64,000 nucleotides of DNA from Streptomyces sp. ITFR-16 (GTDB lineage: Bacteria > Actinomycetota > Actinomycetes > Streptomycetales > Streptomycetaceae), in NCBI RefSeq assembly GCF_031844705.1, contig NZ_CP134609.1, positions 6,572,001 through 6,636,000 on the forward strand, written 5' to 3'. The notes beneath the pieces were generated by a model, which searched no databases, was not told where the DNA came from, and saw only the letters and a program-made list of their open reading frames with translations. The translations under genes were made by a program, and so were the position numbers. Positions 51,070 to 60,045 of this stretch are shown one piece after another. Position 1 is the stretch's first letter. Each line of letters starts with the position of its first letter.

Positions 51070-52014
51070 ATGACCGCCACCGCACCGCCCGCCGAGGGCG
51101 TCCGCAGGCCCTGGGCCGACCTGCCCGCCCGTGTACGCGGCGCCGTCGAGGACATCCTCGGCTCGCCCGTCGTCGAGGCCCGCACCCAGAGCGGCGGCTT
51201 CTCGCCCGGAGCAGCCGCCCGGGTCCGCCTCGCCGACGGCGGCCGGGCCTTCGTCAAGGCCGTCGGCGCCGACCCGAACCCCGACAGCCCGCGCCTGCAC
51301 CGCGCCGAGATCCGCCGCACCGCGGCCCTCCCGCCGCACGCCCCCGTGCCCCGCCTGCTCGGCTCCTACGACGACGGCACCTGCGTCGCCCTCGTGCTGG
51401 AGGACATCGACGGCCGCCGGCCCCGCGTCCCCTGGAACCCGGCCGAACTGGACCACGTCCTGGCGGCCGTCGGCGAGCTGGCCCGCACCCTCACCCCGGC
51501 CCCGGTCGACGCCCCGTCCGTCGCCGCGCGCAAGAAGACGATGTTCACCGGCTGGCGGACCCTGCACGCGGCGGGGGAGACCGCCCGTCTGGACCCCTGG
51601 GCGGCGCAGCGGCTCGGCGACCTCGCCGAGCTGGAGTCCGGCTGGGGGCGGGCCGCCGCCGGGGACACCCTCGCCCACGGCGATCTGCGCGCCGACAACA
51701 TCCTGCTCACCGGGGACCGGGTCGTCTTCGTCGACTGGCCGCACGCGGTACGCGCGGCACCCTGGTTCGACCTGCTGGTGATGCTGCCGTGCGTGGCGGC
51801 CCAGGGCGGGCCCGACCCGGACGCGCTCTTCACCGCGCACCCGCTCGGCCGGGACGCCGCACCCGAGGCGGTCACCGCCGTCCTTGCCGCCCTGGCCGGC
51901 TACTTCGTGTCCCACTCCCTGCTCCCCGACCCGCCGGGCCTGCCGACCGTCCGGGCCTTCCAGGCGGCCCAGGGCGCGGCCGCGCTGGACTGGCTGCGGG
52001 CCAGGCTCCCGTGA
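51070..52014 (+). CDS. aminoglycoside phosphotransferase-family kinase
   Basis: This 314-residue APH/choline-kinase-fold protein has the catalytic loop HGDLRADNILL and the metal-binding VFVDWPHA (the DFG-equivalent position reads DWP). Such proteins phosphorylate small molecules, and resistance cannot be inferred. The ATG is at 51070. It stands alone after the LysR gene. Confidence 0.82.
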   Translation: MTATAPPAEGVRRPWADLPARVRGAVEDILGSPVVEARTQSGGFSPGAAARVRLADGGRAFVKAVGADPNPDSPRLHRAEIRRTAALPPHAPVPRLLGSYDDGTCVALVLEDIDGRRPRVPWNPAELDHVLAAVGELARTLTPAPVDAPSVAARKKTMFTGWRTLHAAGETARLDPWAAQRLGDLAELESGWGRAAAGDTLAHGDLRADNILLTGDRVVFVDWPHAVRAAPWFDLLVMLPCVAAQGGPDPDALFTAHPLGRDAAPEAVTAVLAALAGYFVSHSLLPDPPGLPTVRAFQAAQGAAALDWLRARLP

Positions 52015-52053
52015 CCCCGGGCGCCGGGCCCGCCGCCCGCCCCCTGTGACGTC

Positions 52054-52180
52054 TCAGCGCCGTGCCACGCAGGAGACGTTCAGGATGTCGCCCTCGACCC
52101 GCCGGGTGTCGATCCGGCCGAAGAACCCGGCCTCGCCGAGCATCCGGCGGGCGTCGCCGCCGGGATGCCGGTGGCCGCCC
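52054..52180 (-). pseudogene. 3' remnant of a SAM-dependent methyltransferase gene
   Basis: The minus-strand frame ending at 52054 reads GGDARRMLGEAGFFGRIDTRRVEGDILNVSCVARR. This resembles the last 35-40 residues of class I methyltransferases (AEAGF...VEGDxxNxxYVAR). Nothing upstream in the frame continues the fold, because the C26 hydrolase gene ends there. It is most likely a truncated relic. Confidence 0.4.
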
Positions 52181-52223
52181 GGGACCGGGGCCGTTCCCGC
52201 GAGGCCACCGGCGCCCGGCCGTC

Positions 52224-52928
52224 TCAGCCCGCCGGTACGGCCGCCGCCGCGTCCACCAGCGCCCGCATCACCCGCAGGTCGTCGCCGGCCTCGGGGTGCC
52301 ACTGCACGCCCAGCACCCAGCCCGGCCCCGGCCGTTCGACCGCCTCGACCGTGCCGTCCGCCGCGTGCGCCGAGGCCACCAGGCCGGGGCCGATCCGGTC
52401 CACCGCCTGGTGGTGGTAGGTGGGGACGGCACACTCACCGGGGACCAGCGAGGCGTACAGGGTGCCCGCCACCGGTGTGACCGGGTGCGAGCCGAACACG
52501 CCTGTCGCCCCGTCAGGGCCCGTGTGCCCGTCCAGATGCTGGGTCAGCGTGCCGCCGAACGCCACGTTCAGCAGCTGCATGCCCCGGCAGATCCCGAGCA
52601 GCGGCGTGTCCGAGTCCAGCGCCGCCCCGATGAGCGCCGCCTCCCAGGCGTCCCGCTCCGGCGCCGGCGGGCCCGTGCGCGGGTCGCGGCCGGCTCCGTA
52701 CCGCGCGGGGTCCACGTCCGGGCCGCCCGCCACCACGACCGCGTCCAGCCGGGAGACCACCTCCGGCGCGGCATCCGGCGCGTCCGGCGGCAGGAGCACG
52801 GCCAGACCGCCCGACTCCCGCACCAGCCGGCTGTATCCGGCGGGCAGCAGCGTGGCCGGCATGTCCCAGACCCCCCAGCGCACCGACGCCTCCAGATACG
52901 TGCTGATCCCGATCAGCGGACGCGTCAT
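52224..52928 (-). CDS. class I glutamine amidotransferase-like hydrolase (peptidase C26, PuuD-like)
   Basis: This 234-residue gamma-glutamyl hydrolase-type protein has the nucleophile elbow LLGICRGMQLLN with catalytic Cys, and the His-Glu pair in VQWHPEAG. PuuD relatives cleave gamma-glutamyl amides at the end of gamma-glutamylated amine pathways. It diverges from the GlnA4-type gene across a 126-base region with an inverted repeat. GGGAGG precedes the ATG at 52928. Confidence 0.88.
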   Translation of the reverse strand: MTRPLIGISTYLEASVRWGVWDMPATLLPAGYSRLVRESGGLAVLLPPDAPDAAPEVVSRLDAVVVAGGPDVDPARYGAGRDPRTGPPAPERDAWEAALIGAALDSDTPLLGICRGMQLLNVAFGGTLTQHLDGHTGPDGATGVFGSHPVTPVAGTLYASLVPGECAVPTYHHQAVDRIGPGLVASAHAADGTVEAVERPGPGWVLGVQWHPEAGDDLRVMRALVDAAAAVPAG

Positions 52929-52988
52929 CGGACCCCTCCCTCGTACGGGCACGTCTTGCGAACGGCACGCGGAATTGACAAGCACCGT

Positions 52989-53022
52989 ATCCAAATTCCC
53001 TGACCTGCCCATAGATTTGGAT
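52989..53022. promoter_or_regulatory. inverted repeat in the divergent C26/glnA4 promoter region
   Basis: ATCCAAAT (52989-52996) and ATTTGGAT (53015-53022) are perfect 8-bp arms separated by 18 bases. A TTGACA (52975-52980) lies just upstream on the plus strand. It is a likely operator controlling both directions. Confidence 0.6.
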
Positions 53023-53054
53023 CATCCGGCGGCCCGCGAGGAGAGGATCCATCC

Positions 53055-54422
53055 GTGTCCGACCGAACAGCCCCGCTCGCCGTCGAAGAGCTACGGCTCC
53101 TCGTCGACAGCGGTGAGATCGACACCGTGGTCCTGGCCTTCCCCGACATGCAGGGACGGCTCCAGGGCAAACGCTTCTCCGCAGCCTTCTTCCTCGACGA
53201 GGTGGTGCGGCACGGCACCGAGGGCTGCAACTACCTGCTGGCCGTCGACACCGAGATGAACACCGTCGACGGCTACGCCATGTCCTCCTGGGACAGCGGC
53301 TACGGCGACTTCGCCATGCACCCCGACCTCGCCACCCTGCGCCGGGTGCCGTGGAACGAGGCCACCGCGATGGTCCTCGCCGACCTCGCCTGGGCCGACG
53401 GCGCGCCCGTCACCGCCGCGCCCCGCCAGATCCTGCGCCGCCAGCTGGAGCGCCTGGCCGGACACGGCTACACGGCCCACGCCGGCACCGAGCTCGAGTT
53501 CATCGTCTTCAAGGACACCTACGAACAGGCCTGGGACCGGGGCTACCGCGGCCTCACCCCGGTCAACCAGTACAACGTGGACTACTCCGTCCTCGGCACC
53601 GGCCGCATCGAGCCCCTGCTGCGCCGCATCCGCAACGAGATGGCCGGCGCAGGCCTCACCGTCGAGTCCGCCAAGGGCGAGTGCAACCCGGGCCAGCACG
53701 AGATCGTGTTCCGCTACGACGAGGCCCTGGTCACCTGCGACCAGCACGCCGTCTACAAGACGGGCGCCAAGGAGATCGCCGCCCAGGAGGGCGTCGCCCT
53801 CACCTTCATGGCCAAGTTCAACGAGCGCGAGGGCAACTCCTGCCACATCCACCTCTCGCTCCGCTCCACCACCGCCGACGCCCGCGCGGTCATGGCGGCC
53901 GAGGACGGCACGATGTCCCCGGTGATGCGGCACTTCCTCGCCGGCCAGCTCGCCGCCCTGCGCGACTTCTCCCTCCTCTACGCGCCGAACATCAACTCCT
54001 ACAAGCGCTTCCAGCCCGGCTCCTTCGCCCCGACCGCCGTCGCCTGGGGCCACGACAACCGGACCTGCGCGCTGCGCGTCGTCGGCCACGGCCCCTCCCT
54101 GCGCTTCGAGAACCGGCTCCCCGGCGGCGACGTCAACCCGTACCTCGCCGTCGCCGGACTCGTCGCCGCCGGCCTCTACGGCATCGAGCACGCCCTCGAA
54201 CTCCCCGAGCCGTGCGAGGGCAACGCCTACACCGCCGCGTACGACCACGTCCCCACGACCCTGCGTGAGGCCGCCACGCTCTGGGAGAACAGCGAGATCG
54301 CCCGCGAGGCGTTCGGCGAGGACGTCGTGGCGCACTACGGCAACATGGCGCGCGTCGAAGTGGAGGCGTTCGACGCGGCGGTGACCGACTGGGAGCTGCG
54401 ACGCTCCTTCGAACGGCTGTGA
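53055..54422 (+). CDS. glnA4: glutamine synthetase-like gamma-glutamylethanolamide synthetase
   Basis: This 455-residue GS-fold ligase has AGTELEFIVF, NPGQHEIVFRY, FMAKFNEREGNSCHIHLSL and RFENRLPGGDVNPYLA. The order of neighbours (aldehyde dehydrogenase, SDR, C26 hydrolase) and of the wider region matches the Streptomyces coelicolor locus whose GlnA4 ligates glutamate to ethanolamine. It is not the housekeeping ammonia-assimilating enzyme. The GTG start has GAGGAGAGG upstream. Its stop overlaps the dehydrogenase start. Confidence 0.82.
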   Translation: MSDRTAPLAVEELRLLVDSGEIDTVVLAFPDMQGRLQGKRFSAAFFLDEVVRHGTEGCNYLLAVDTEMNTVDGYAMSSWDSGYGDFAMHPDLATLRRVPWNEATAMVLADLAWADGAPVTAAPRQILRRQLERLAGHGYTAHAGTELEFIVFKDTYEQAWDRGYRGLTPVNQYNVDYSVLGTGRIEPLLRRIRNEMAGAGLTVESAKGECNPGQHEIVFRYDEALVTCDQHAVYKTGAKEIAAQEGVALTFMAKFNEREGNSCHIHLSLRSTTADARAVMAAEDGTMSPVMRHFLAGQLAALRDFSLLYAPNINSYKRFQPGSFAPTAVAWGHDNRTCALRVVGHGPSLRFENRLPGGDVNPYLAVAGLVAAGLYGIEHALELPEPCEGNAYTAAYDHVPTTLREAATLWENSEIAREAFGEDVVAHYGNMARVEVEAFDAAVTDWELRRSFERL

Positions 54423-55807
54423 GGGACTCCGTGACCGACTCCGTGATCCATGAGCACCACGTACTGAACCCGGCGACGGAGGAACTCCTCGCCACCGTCC
54501 CCGCCACCACGGCCGCCGAGGTGGACACCGCCGTCACCCGGGCCGCCGGGGCCCAGCGGACCTGGGCGGCGCTCGCGCCCGCCGACCGGGCCCGGCTGCT
54601 GCGCCGGTTCGCCGCCGCCGTGGACGGCGCCGTCGAGGAACTGGCGGCCCTGGAGGTCCGGGAGGCCGGGCACACCATCGGCAACGCCCGCTGGGAAGCG
54701 GGCAACGTCCGCGATCTGCTCGACTTCTGCGCCGGGGGAGTGGAGCGGCTGAGCGGCCGCCAGATCCCCGTCCCCGGCGGCATCGACCTCACCCTGCTCG
54801 AACCCCTCGGCGTCGTCGGCGTGATCGCGCCCTGGAACTTCCCCATGCCCATCGCCGCCTGGGGACTGGCCCCCGCCCTCGCGGCGGGCAACGCGGTCCT
54901 CCTCAAGCCCGCCGAGACCACCCCGCTGACCGCCCTGCGGCTCGCCGCGCTCGCCCGCGAGGCGGGCCTGCCCGAACACCTCTTCCAGGTGCTCCCGGGC
55001 GCGGGCGACGTGGCGGGCAACGCCCTGGTCGAGCACCCGGGCGTCGCCAAGATCGTCTTCACCGGCTCCACCCGGGTCGGCAAGCGGATCATGGCCGCGT
55101 GCGCCGAGCGCGTGAAGCGGATCACCCTCGAACTCGGCGGCAAGAGCCCCAACATCGTCTTCGCCGACGCCGACATCGAGGCCGCCGCAGCCGCCGCCCC
55201 GCTGTCCTTCCTGGACAACGCGGGCCAGGACTGCTGCGCCCGTACCCGCATCCTCGTCCAGCGCTCCGCCTACGACCGCTTCCTCGACCTGCTCGCCCCG
55301 GCCGTCGCCTCCGTCGTCGTCGGCGACCCGGCGGACGAGAAGACCCAGATGGGCCCGCTCATCTCCCGCACCCAGCTGGAGCGGGTACGGGGCTACGTCC
55401 CCGAGGACGCGGCCGCCGTCCGGGGCAGTGCGCCCGGCGGGCCGGGCTTCTGGTTCCCGCCGACCGTCCTCACCGACGCCAGGCCGGACGCGCCCGTCGC
55501 CACCGAGGAGGTCTTCGGGCCGGTCGCGGTCGTGCTGCCCTTCGAGGACGAGGAGGACGCCGTGCGGCTCGCCAACGCCACCGACTACGGCCTGGCCGGC
55601 TCCCTGTGGACCCGGGACGTGGGACGCGCGCTGCGCGTCGCGCAGGCCGTCCGCGCCGGCAACCTCTCGGTCAACTCCCACTCGGCGGTCCGCTACTGGA
55701 CCCCGTTCGGCGGCTTCAAGCAGTCCGGCCTCGGCCGGGAGCTCGGCCCCGACGCCCTCACCGCCTTCACCGAAACCAAGAACGTCTTTCTCAGTACGGA
55801 GGCCTGA
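54419..55807 (+). CDS. aldehyde dehydrogenase family protein
   Basis: This 462-residue NAD(P)-dependent enzyme has PWNFPMPIAAWGLAPALAAGN, FTGSTRVGKRI, the catalytic Glu in LELGGKSPNIV and Cys in NAGQDCCARTRI, plus EEVFGPVAVVLPF. In this operon it would oxidise the gamma-glutamyl aldehyde formed from the ethanolamide to gamma-glutamylglycine (inference). It overlaps glnA4, and the SDR gene follows after 6 bases. Confidence 0.92.
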   Translation: MRDSVTDSVIHEHHVLNPATEELLATVPATTAAEVDTAVTRAAGAQRTWAALAPADRARLLRRFAAAVDGAVEELAALEVREAGHTIGNARWEAGNVRDLLDFCAGGVERLSGRQIPVPGGIDLTLLEPLGVVGVIAPWNFPMPIAAWGLAPALAAGNAVLLKPAETTPLTALRLAALAREAGLPEHLFQVLPGAGDVAGNALVEHPGVAKIVFTGSTRVGKRIMAACAERVKRITLELGGKSPNIVFADADIEAAAAAAPLSFLDNAGQDCCARTRILVQRSAYDRFLDLLAPAVASVVVGDPADEKTQMGPLISRTQLERVRGYVPEDAAAVRGSAPGGPGFWFPPTVLTDARPDAPVATEEVFGPVAVVLPFEDEEDAVRLANATDYGLAGSLWTRDVGRALRVAQAVRAGNLSVNSHSAVRYWTPFGGFKQSGLGRELGPDALTAFTETKNVFLSTEA

Positions 55808-55813
55808 ACCGGC

Positions 55814-56602
55814 ATGACCACGGACAACGAGAACATCTGCCGCCGGCTCGTCGGCCGCACCGCCGTCATCACCGGCGCGGGCAGCGGCATCGGCCTGGCC
55901 ACCGCCCACCGGCTCGCCTCCGAAGGGGCGCACGTGGTCTGCGGCGACATCGACGAGACCGCGGGCAAGGCGGCCGCCGAGGCCGTCGGCGGCACCTTCG
56001 TACGGGTCGACGTCACCGAACCCGCCCAGGTCGAGGCCCTGTTCCGGGCCGCCGACGACACCTACGGCTCCGTCGACATCGCCTTCAACAACGCCGGCAT
56101 CTCGCCGCCCGACGACGACTCGATCCTCACCACGGAGCTGGAGGCCTGGAAGCGCGTCCAGGACGTCAACCTCACCTCCGTCTACCTCTGCTGCAAGGCC
56201 GCCCTGCCCTACATGCGCCGCCAGGGCCGGGGCTCCATCATCAACACCGCCTCGTTCGTCGCCAGGATGGGCGCGGCCACCTCCCAGATCTCGTACACCG
56301 CCTCCAAGGGCGGCGTGCTCGCCATGACCCGCGAACTGGGCGTCCAGTTCGCCCGCGAGGGCATCCGGGTCAACGCCCTGTGCCCCGGGCCGGTCAACAC
56401 CCCGCTGCTCCAGGAGCTGTTCGCCAAGGACCCCGAGCGCGCGGCCCGCCGGCTCGTGCACATCCCGCTCGGCCGGTTCGCCGAGGCGACCGAGATCGCG
56501 GCCGCCGTCGCCTTCCTGGCGAGCGACGACTCCTCGTTCGTCAACGCCACCGACTTCCTCGTCGACGGCGGGATCTCCGGCGCCTACGTCACCCCCCTGT
56601 AG
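55814..56602 (+). CDS. short-chain dehydrogenase/reductase
   Basis: This 262-residue SDR has the Rossmann motif TGAGSGIG, NNAG, and the catalytic Ser/Tyr/Lys as INTASF...SYTASKGG. It keeps the classic C-terminal GxxxDGG (VDGGISG). In context it could oxidise the alcohol of gamma-glutamylethanolamide to the aldehyde used by the preceding dehydrogenase (inference). Confidence 0.92.
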   Translation: MTTDNENICRRLVGRTAVITGAGSGIGLATAHRLASEGAHVVCGDIDETAGKAAAEAVGGTFVRVDVTEPAQVEALFRAADDTYGSVDIAFNNAGISPPDDDSILTTELEAWKRVQDVNLTSVYLCCKAALPYMRRQGRGSIINTASFVARMGAATSQISYTASKGGVLAMTRELGVQFAREGIRVNALCPGPVNTPLLQELFAKDPERAARRLVHIPLGRFAEATEIAAAVAFLASDDSSFVNATDFLVDGGISGAYVTPL

Positions 56603-56644
56603 GGAGGCGGGCGCCGGGCCCCGGCCGGAACCTAGAGTGGAGCG

Positions 56645-57589
56645 ATGAGCAACGCGACACCGCCCGGCTGGTACCCGGACACGGCGGTACCCGGCAGCGA
56701 GCGCTGGTGGGACGGAACGGCCTGGACCGCCCACACCCGTGGGTATGCCACCGTGCCCCAGCAGCCCGTCGGCGTGCCCGGCCCGCCGGCCGGCGGCAGC
56801 GGGGGCGGGAGCGGCAGCGCCCGGGCCGTCGCGCTGGTGCTGGCGGGCGCGGTGGTCGTCGGCGCGTTCGTGACCGGGGCCGTCCTGCTCGGCCGGGACG
56901 ACGGCACCGCGCCCGCCGGGGCCGGGCCGTCGGCCGCGGCCTCGTCGACGCCGGCCGGCACCGGTACGGACGCGGCCTCCGGGGACAGCCCGGCGCCGGC
57001 CCCCTCACCGGCCACCGACGACCCCGCGCTCCTCGTCGACCAGCTCAACGGCATCACGCTGCCGATCCCCGACGGATGGGAGAGGGCCGACAGATCCGTC
57101 GACCAGCTCCTCACGATGCGCACCAAGGGCTCGTACGACTGCCCCGGCGCCTCGTCCTCGTTCTGCTACCGCGGCACGGTGACCACCCGCACCCCGGGCG
57201 GCACCGACGCCACCACGCCCGAGGCGCTCGCCAAGGAGGACATCGGCGCCGCCGCGGAACGGGCCTACGAGGAGGACCTCGTCGGGCGGCGCACGCACGG
57301 CGGCATCACCTCCCACCGGCAGACCGCCGCCGGCGAGGTGAGCGTGGCGGGCCGCACCGGGTACTTCATCCGCTGGCGGGTCGTTACCGCCAAGGGCCCG
57401 GGCGGCTATGTGCAGTCGCTCGTCTTCCCCTCGGCCGTCGGCAGCGAGTCGCCCGTCGTCGTCCGCTACGCCTTCGACGCCGGTCCCGACGGGCCGCCGC
57501 TCAGCCTGATGGACACCCTCACCAAGGGCATCCGGCCGATCGGCGACAGCGCCGCCAGCGGCGGCGTCGGCAGCTCCGTCGCCCCCTGA
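56645..57589 (+). CDS. DUF2510-domain membrane protein
   Basis: This 314-residue protein has an N-terminal DUF2510 motif (GWYPDTAVPGSERWWDGTAWTAHTR), a Gly/Ser linker, one membrane helix at about residues 60-82, a Pro/Ser/Ala stretch, and an extracytoplasmic domain (from about 130) without a recognised fold. It is probably anchored with its C-terminus outside. Function is unknown. It is convergent with the PLP enzyme gene. Confidence 0.8.
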   Translation: MSNATPPGWYPDTAVPGSERWWDGTAWTAHTRGYATVPQQPVGVPGPPAGGSGGGSGSARAVALVLAGAVVVGAFVTGAVLLGRDDGTAPAGAGPSAAASSTPAGTGTDAASGDSPAPAPSPATDDPALLVDQLNGITLPIPDGWERADRSVDQLLTMRTKGSYDCPGASSSFCYRGTVTTRTPGGTDATTPEALAKEDIGAAAERAYEEDLVGRRTHGGITSHRQTAAGEVSVAGRTGYFIRWRVVTAKGPGGYVQSLVFPSAVGSESPVVVRYAFDAGPDGPPLSLMDTLTKGIRPIGDSAASGGVGSSVAP

Positions 57590-57597
57590 CACCCGGC

Positions 57598-58800
57598 TCA
57601 GAGGAAGGTGCGGCCCTCGCCCCGGTACGTCGGGACGGTCGCCGTGACCCGGTCGCCCTCGATCAGCCGGAGCTCGTCGAACCGCTCGCACAGCTCACCG
57701 GCCTTGGCGTGCCGGAACCACACCTTGTCGCCGATCAGCAGATCGTCGGCCGGGGCGCCCAGCAGCGGCGTCTGCACCTCGCCGGGCCCCTCCTGCGGGT
57801 CGTAGCGCAGTCCCTCCGGCAGGTACGGGACCGGCAGCCGGTCCGGACCGGCCGCCCCGGACGCCGGGTAGCCGCCGCCGAGCACCGTCACCACGCCCAC
57901 CCCGGGCCGGCGCACCACCGGCTGCGCGAACAGGGCCGCCGGACGGGCCGTGAACGAGGTGTAGTTGTCGAACAGCCGGGGCACGTACAGCCCCGATCCG
58001 GCGGCGATCTCCGTGACCGCGTCCTCGGCCGCGGTCTGCTGCACACTGCCGGTGCCGCCGCCGTTCACGAACTCCAGGTCCGGCGCCACGGCCCGGACCG
58101 CCCGCACCACCTCGGCCCGCCGGGCCGCCAGCTCCTTGCGGGCCGCGGCCTGCATGAGGCGGATCGCCCGGGACCGCAGCGGACGCCCCGCGACCGAGTC
58201 GCCGACCCCCGCGATGTGCCCCTCGTACGCCATCAGCCCCACCAGCCGGAACCCCGGCCGCCGGGCCACGGACCTGGCGAGCTCGGCCAGCTGGGCGGGG
58301 GAGCGCAGCGGCGAGCGCAGGGCACCGATCCTGACCCGGCCGCCGAGCATCCGCAGCGAGGTGTCCAGCTCCAGACAGACCCGGATCTCCTCCGCGCCCC
58401 CGGCCCGCGCCGCGTCGATCAGCTCCAGCTGCGCGTGGTCGTCCACCATCACCGTCACGGCGGCGGCCAGCTTGGGGTCGGCGGCCAGCTCCGCGAACGC
58501 GGACCGGTCGGCCGAGGGGTAGGCCAGCAGCACGTCGTCGAACCCCGCCCGGGCCAGCCACAGCGACTCCGCCAGGGTGAACGACATGATCCCGGCGAAC
58601 CCGGGCCGGGCCAGCACCCGTTCCAGCAGGGCCCGGCAGCGCACCGACTTGCTCGCCACCCGCACGGGTTTGCCCGCCGCACGGCGGACGAGGTCGTCGG
58701 CGTTGGCGTCGAAGGCGTCCAGATCGACCACGGCGATCGGGGCGTCGAGATGGGCGGTGGCCCGGTTGTAGCGGGTCCGGTCAGCGGCACGGGCAGTCAT
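57598..58800 (-). CDS. PLP fold-III amino acid deaminase/aldolase (alanine racemase-like)
   Basis: This 400-residue protein has an alanine racemase N-terminal barrel with the PLP lysine in RVASKSVRC and a C-terminal D-threonine aldolase-like domain (DDLLIGDKVWFRHAKAGELCERF with a metal-site His). It resembles D-threonine/D-serine aldolases or dehydratases. The ATG at 58800 gives the normal N-terminus. Substrate is not certain. Confidence 0.85.
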   Translation of the reverse strand: MTARAADRTRYNRATAHLDAPIAVVDLDAFDANADDLVRRAAGKPVRVASKSVRCRALLERVLARPGFAGIMSFTLAESLWLARAGFDDVLLAYPSADRSAFAELAADPKLAAAVTVMVDDHAQLELIDAARAGGAEEIRVCLELDTSLRMLGGRVRIGALRSPLRSPAQLAELARSVARRPGFRLVGLMAYEGHIAGVGDSVAGRPLRSRAIRLMQAAARKELAARRAEVVRAVRAVAPDLEFVNGGGTGSVQQTAAEDAVTEIAAGSGLYVPRLFDNYTSFTARPAALFAQPVVRRPGVGVVTVLGGGYPASGAAGPDRLPVPYLPEGLRYDPQEGPGEVQTPLLGAPADDLLIGDKVWFRHAKAGELCERFDELRLIEGDRVTATVPTYRGEGRTFL

Positions 58801-58838
58801 GGCCGCAGCTTGCCAGACCGTTGTACCGCTGGGTAGGG

Positions 58839-58860
58839 GGACGATCTGCGCAGATCGTCC
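58839..58860. promoter_or_regulatory. perfect 22-bp palindrome in divergent promoter region
   Basis: GGACGATCTGC at 58839-58849 is followed directly by its reverse complement (58850-58860). It lies 39 bases before the PLP-enzyme start and 124 bases before the divergent membrane-protein gene. It is a candidate operator; a cruciform or terminator role is also possible. Confidence 0.5.
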
Positions 58861-58983
58861 GGGCCCTCGCTCGCCCGCTCCCACCGGGCCCGCCCCAGCC
58901 CGTAGAGTGACCGCACGCGGCGAACGACCTTGCCCGCCTGCGCGGGCGATCCGCGTGCGGTACGGAACGGACCAGGGGGGCGG

Positions 58984-60045
58984 ATGAGTACCGAGGCGCA
59001 GCGCGCTCCCGTCCCGCCACGCCCCGGCACCCCGCCGGACACCCCGGCCCCCGCCGAGCCCCCGGCTCCGGCCCCGGACACGGCGGTCCCGCCCCGCCCC
59101 GCTGTCCCTGTCCTACCCCCGCCCCCGGCAGTACCTCCGGCCCCCGCGGTCCCGCCGCGCCCCGTGACGCCGCCCGCCGCGCCGCCGGCCCCGGGAGAGG
59201 CCACCGCGTACCCGTCCCGCCCCACCTACGTACAGCCGCTGGCCGAGACGCCCGTCGAGACCACCCCCAGGCTGGTCCCCGTCCGCACCGGCCCCACCCT
59301 CAAGGCGGCGACCGCCGCCGTCTGCGCCGTGCTCGGGCTCGGGCTGATCGGCGGCGCGGCCACCGGCAGCTGGCTCACCAGCGACTCCACGGCCGATCCC
59401 GCCGCCAGCAGCGCGTACACCGTGGGCCGCGGCGCCTGGCACAGCATCCCCGTGGACACCCTGTTCCCCCGCACCCTGAAGGGTGACGGCGCCGGGCCGG
59501 GCGGGGCCGACCGGGTGTGGACGCGGCTCGCCGTCGCCCCGGACAGCGGCTGCGCCGGCGCCCTCGACCCGCTGCTGGCCAAGACCCTGCGCCCGGTCGG
59601 CTGCGCCCGCCTGCTGCGCGCCACCTACACGGACGCGACGACCAGCAGCGTCACCACCGTCGGACTGGTCTTCACCGAGGCCGACACCGAGGCGATGCGC
59701 GCCCTCAGCACCCGGTTCGCCGACCAGCACCTCGACGCGCGCACCGACCTGATGCCGCGCGCCTACGCGGTCGGGGGAGGCCCGGCCGCCGCGTTCGGCG
59801 ACCGCCAGCGCGCCAGCTGGACCGTGCACGTCCTGACCGAGGTGCCCGTCGTCGTGTTCTCCGTCTCCGGATTCGCCGACGGACGCCGGACCGCCGACCC
59901 GCAGCCCGCCGGCAGGGCCATGGCCGCGGGCGCCACGACCGCCGCAGCCCAGGCCGGACTGGGCCACGAGGCCAAGGGCGTGGCCGACCGCGTCGAGCGC
60001 GCCCTGCGCAGGAACATCGCCGACCTCACGGAGAAGCCGGAATGA
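58984..60045 (+). CDS. proline-rich single-pass membrane protein, mycosin partner
   Basis: This 353-residue protein has a very Pro/Ala-rich cytoplasmic N-terminus (residues 1-95), one membrane helix at about 107-128 (AAVCAVLGLGLIGGAATGS), and an extracytoplasmic domain with paired cysteines (SGCAGALD and GCARLL). It overlaps the mycosin start by 4 bases, so the two are made together. It may anchor or regulate the protease. No known domain was recognised. Confidence 0.8.
   Translation: MSTEAQRAPVPPRPGTPPDTPAPAEPPAPAPDTAVPPRPAVPVLPPPPAVPPAPAVPPRPVTPPAAPPAPGEATAYPSRPTYVQPLAETPVETTPRLVPVRTGPTLKAATAAVCAVLGLGLIGGAATGSWLTSDSTADPAASSAYTVGRGAWHSIPVDTLFPRTLKGDGAGPGGADRVWTRLAVAPDSGCAGALDPLLAKTLRPVGCARLLRATYTDATTSSVTTVGLVFTEADTEAMRALSTRFADQHLDARTDLMPRAYAVGGGPAAAFGDRQRASWTVHVLTEVPVVVFSVSGFADGRRTADPQPAGRAMAAGATTAAAQAGLGHEAKGVADRVERALRRNIADLTEKPE

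Noticed and set aside
55099..58836. 1245-codon open frame crossing the ALDH, SDR, DUF2510 and PLP-enzyme genes
   Set aside because: It is an out-of-frame shadow, Arg/Gly/Pro/His rich, that crosses several well-supported genes on both strands.
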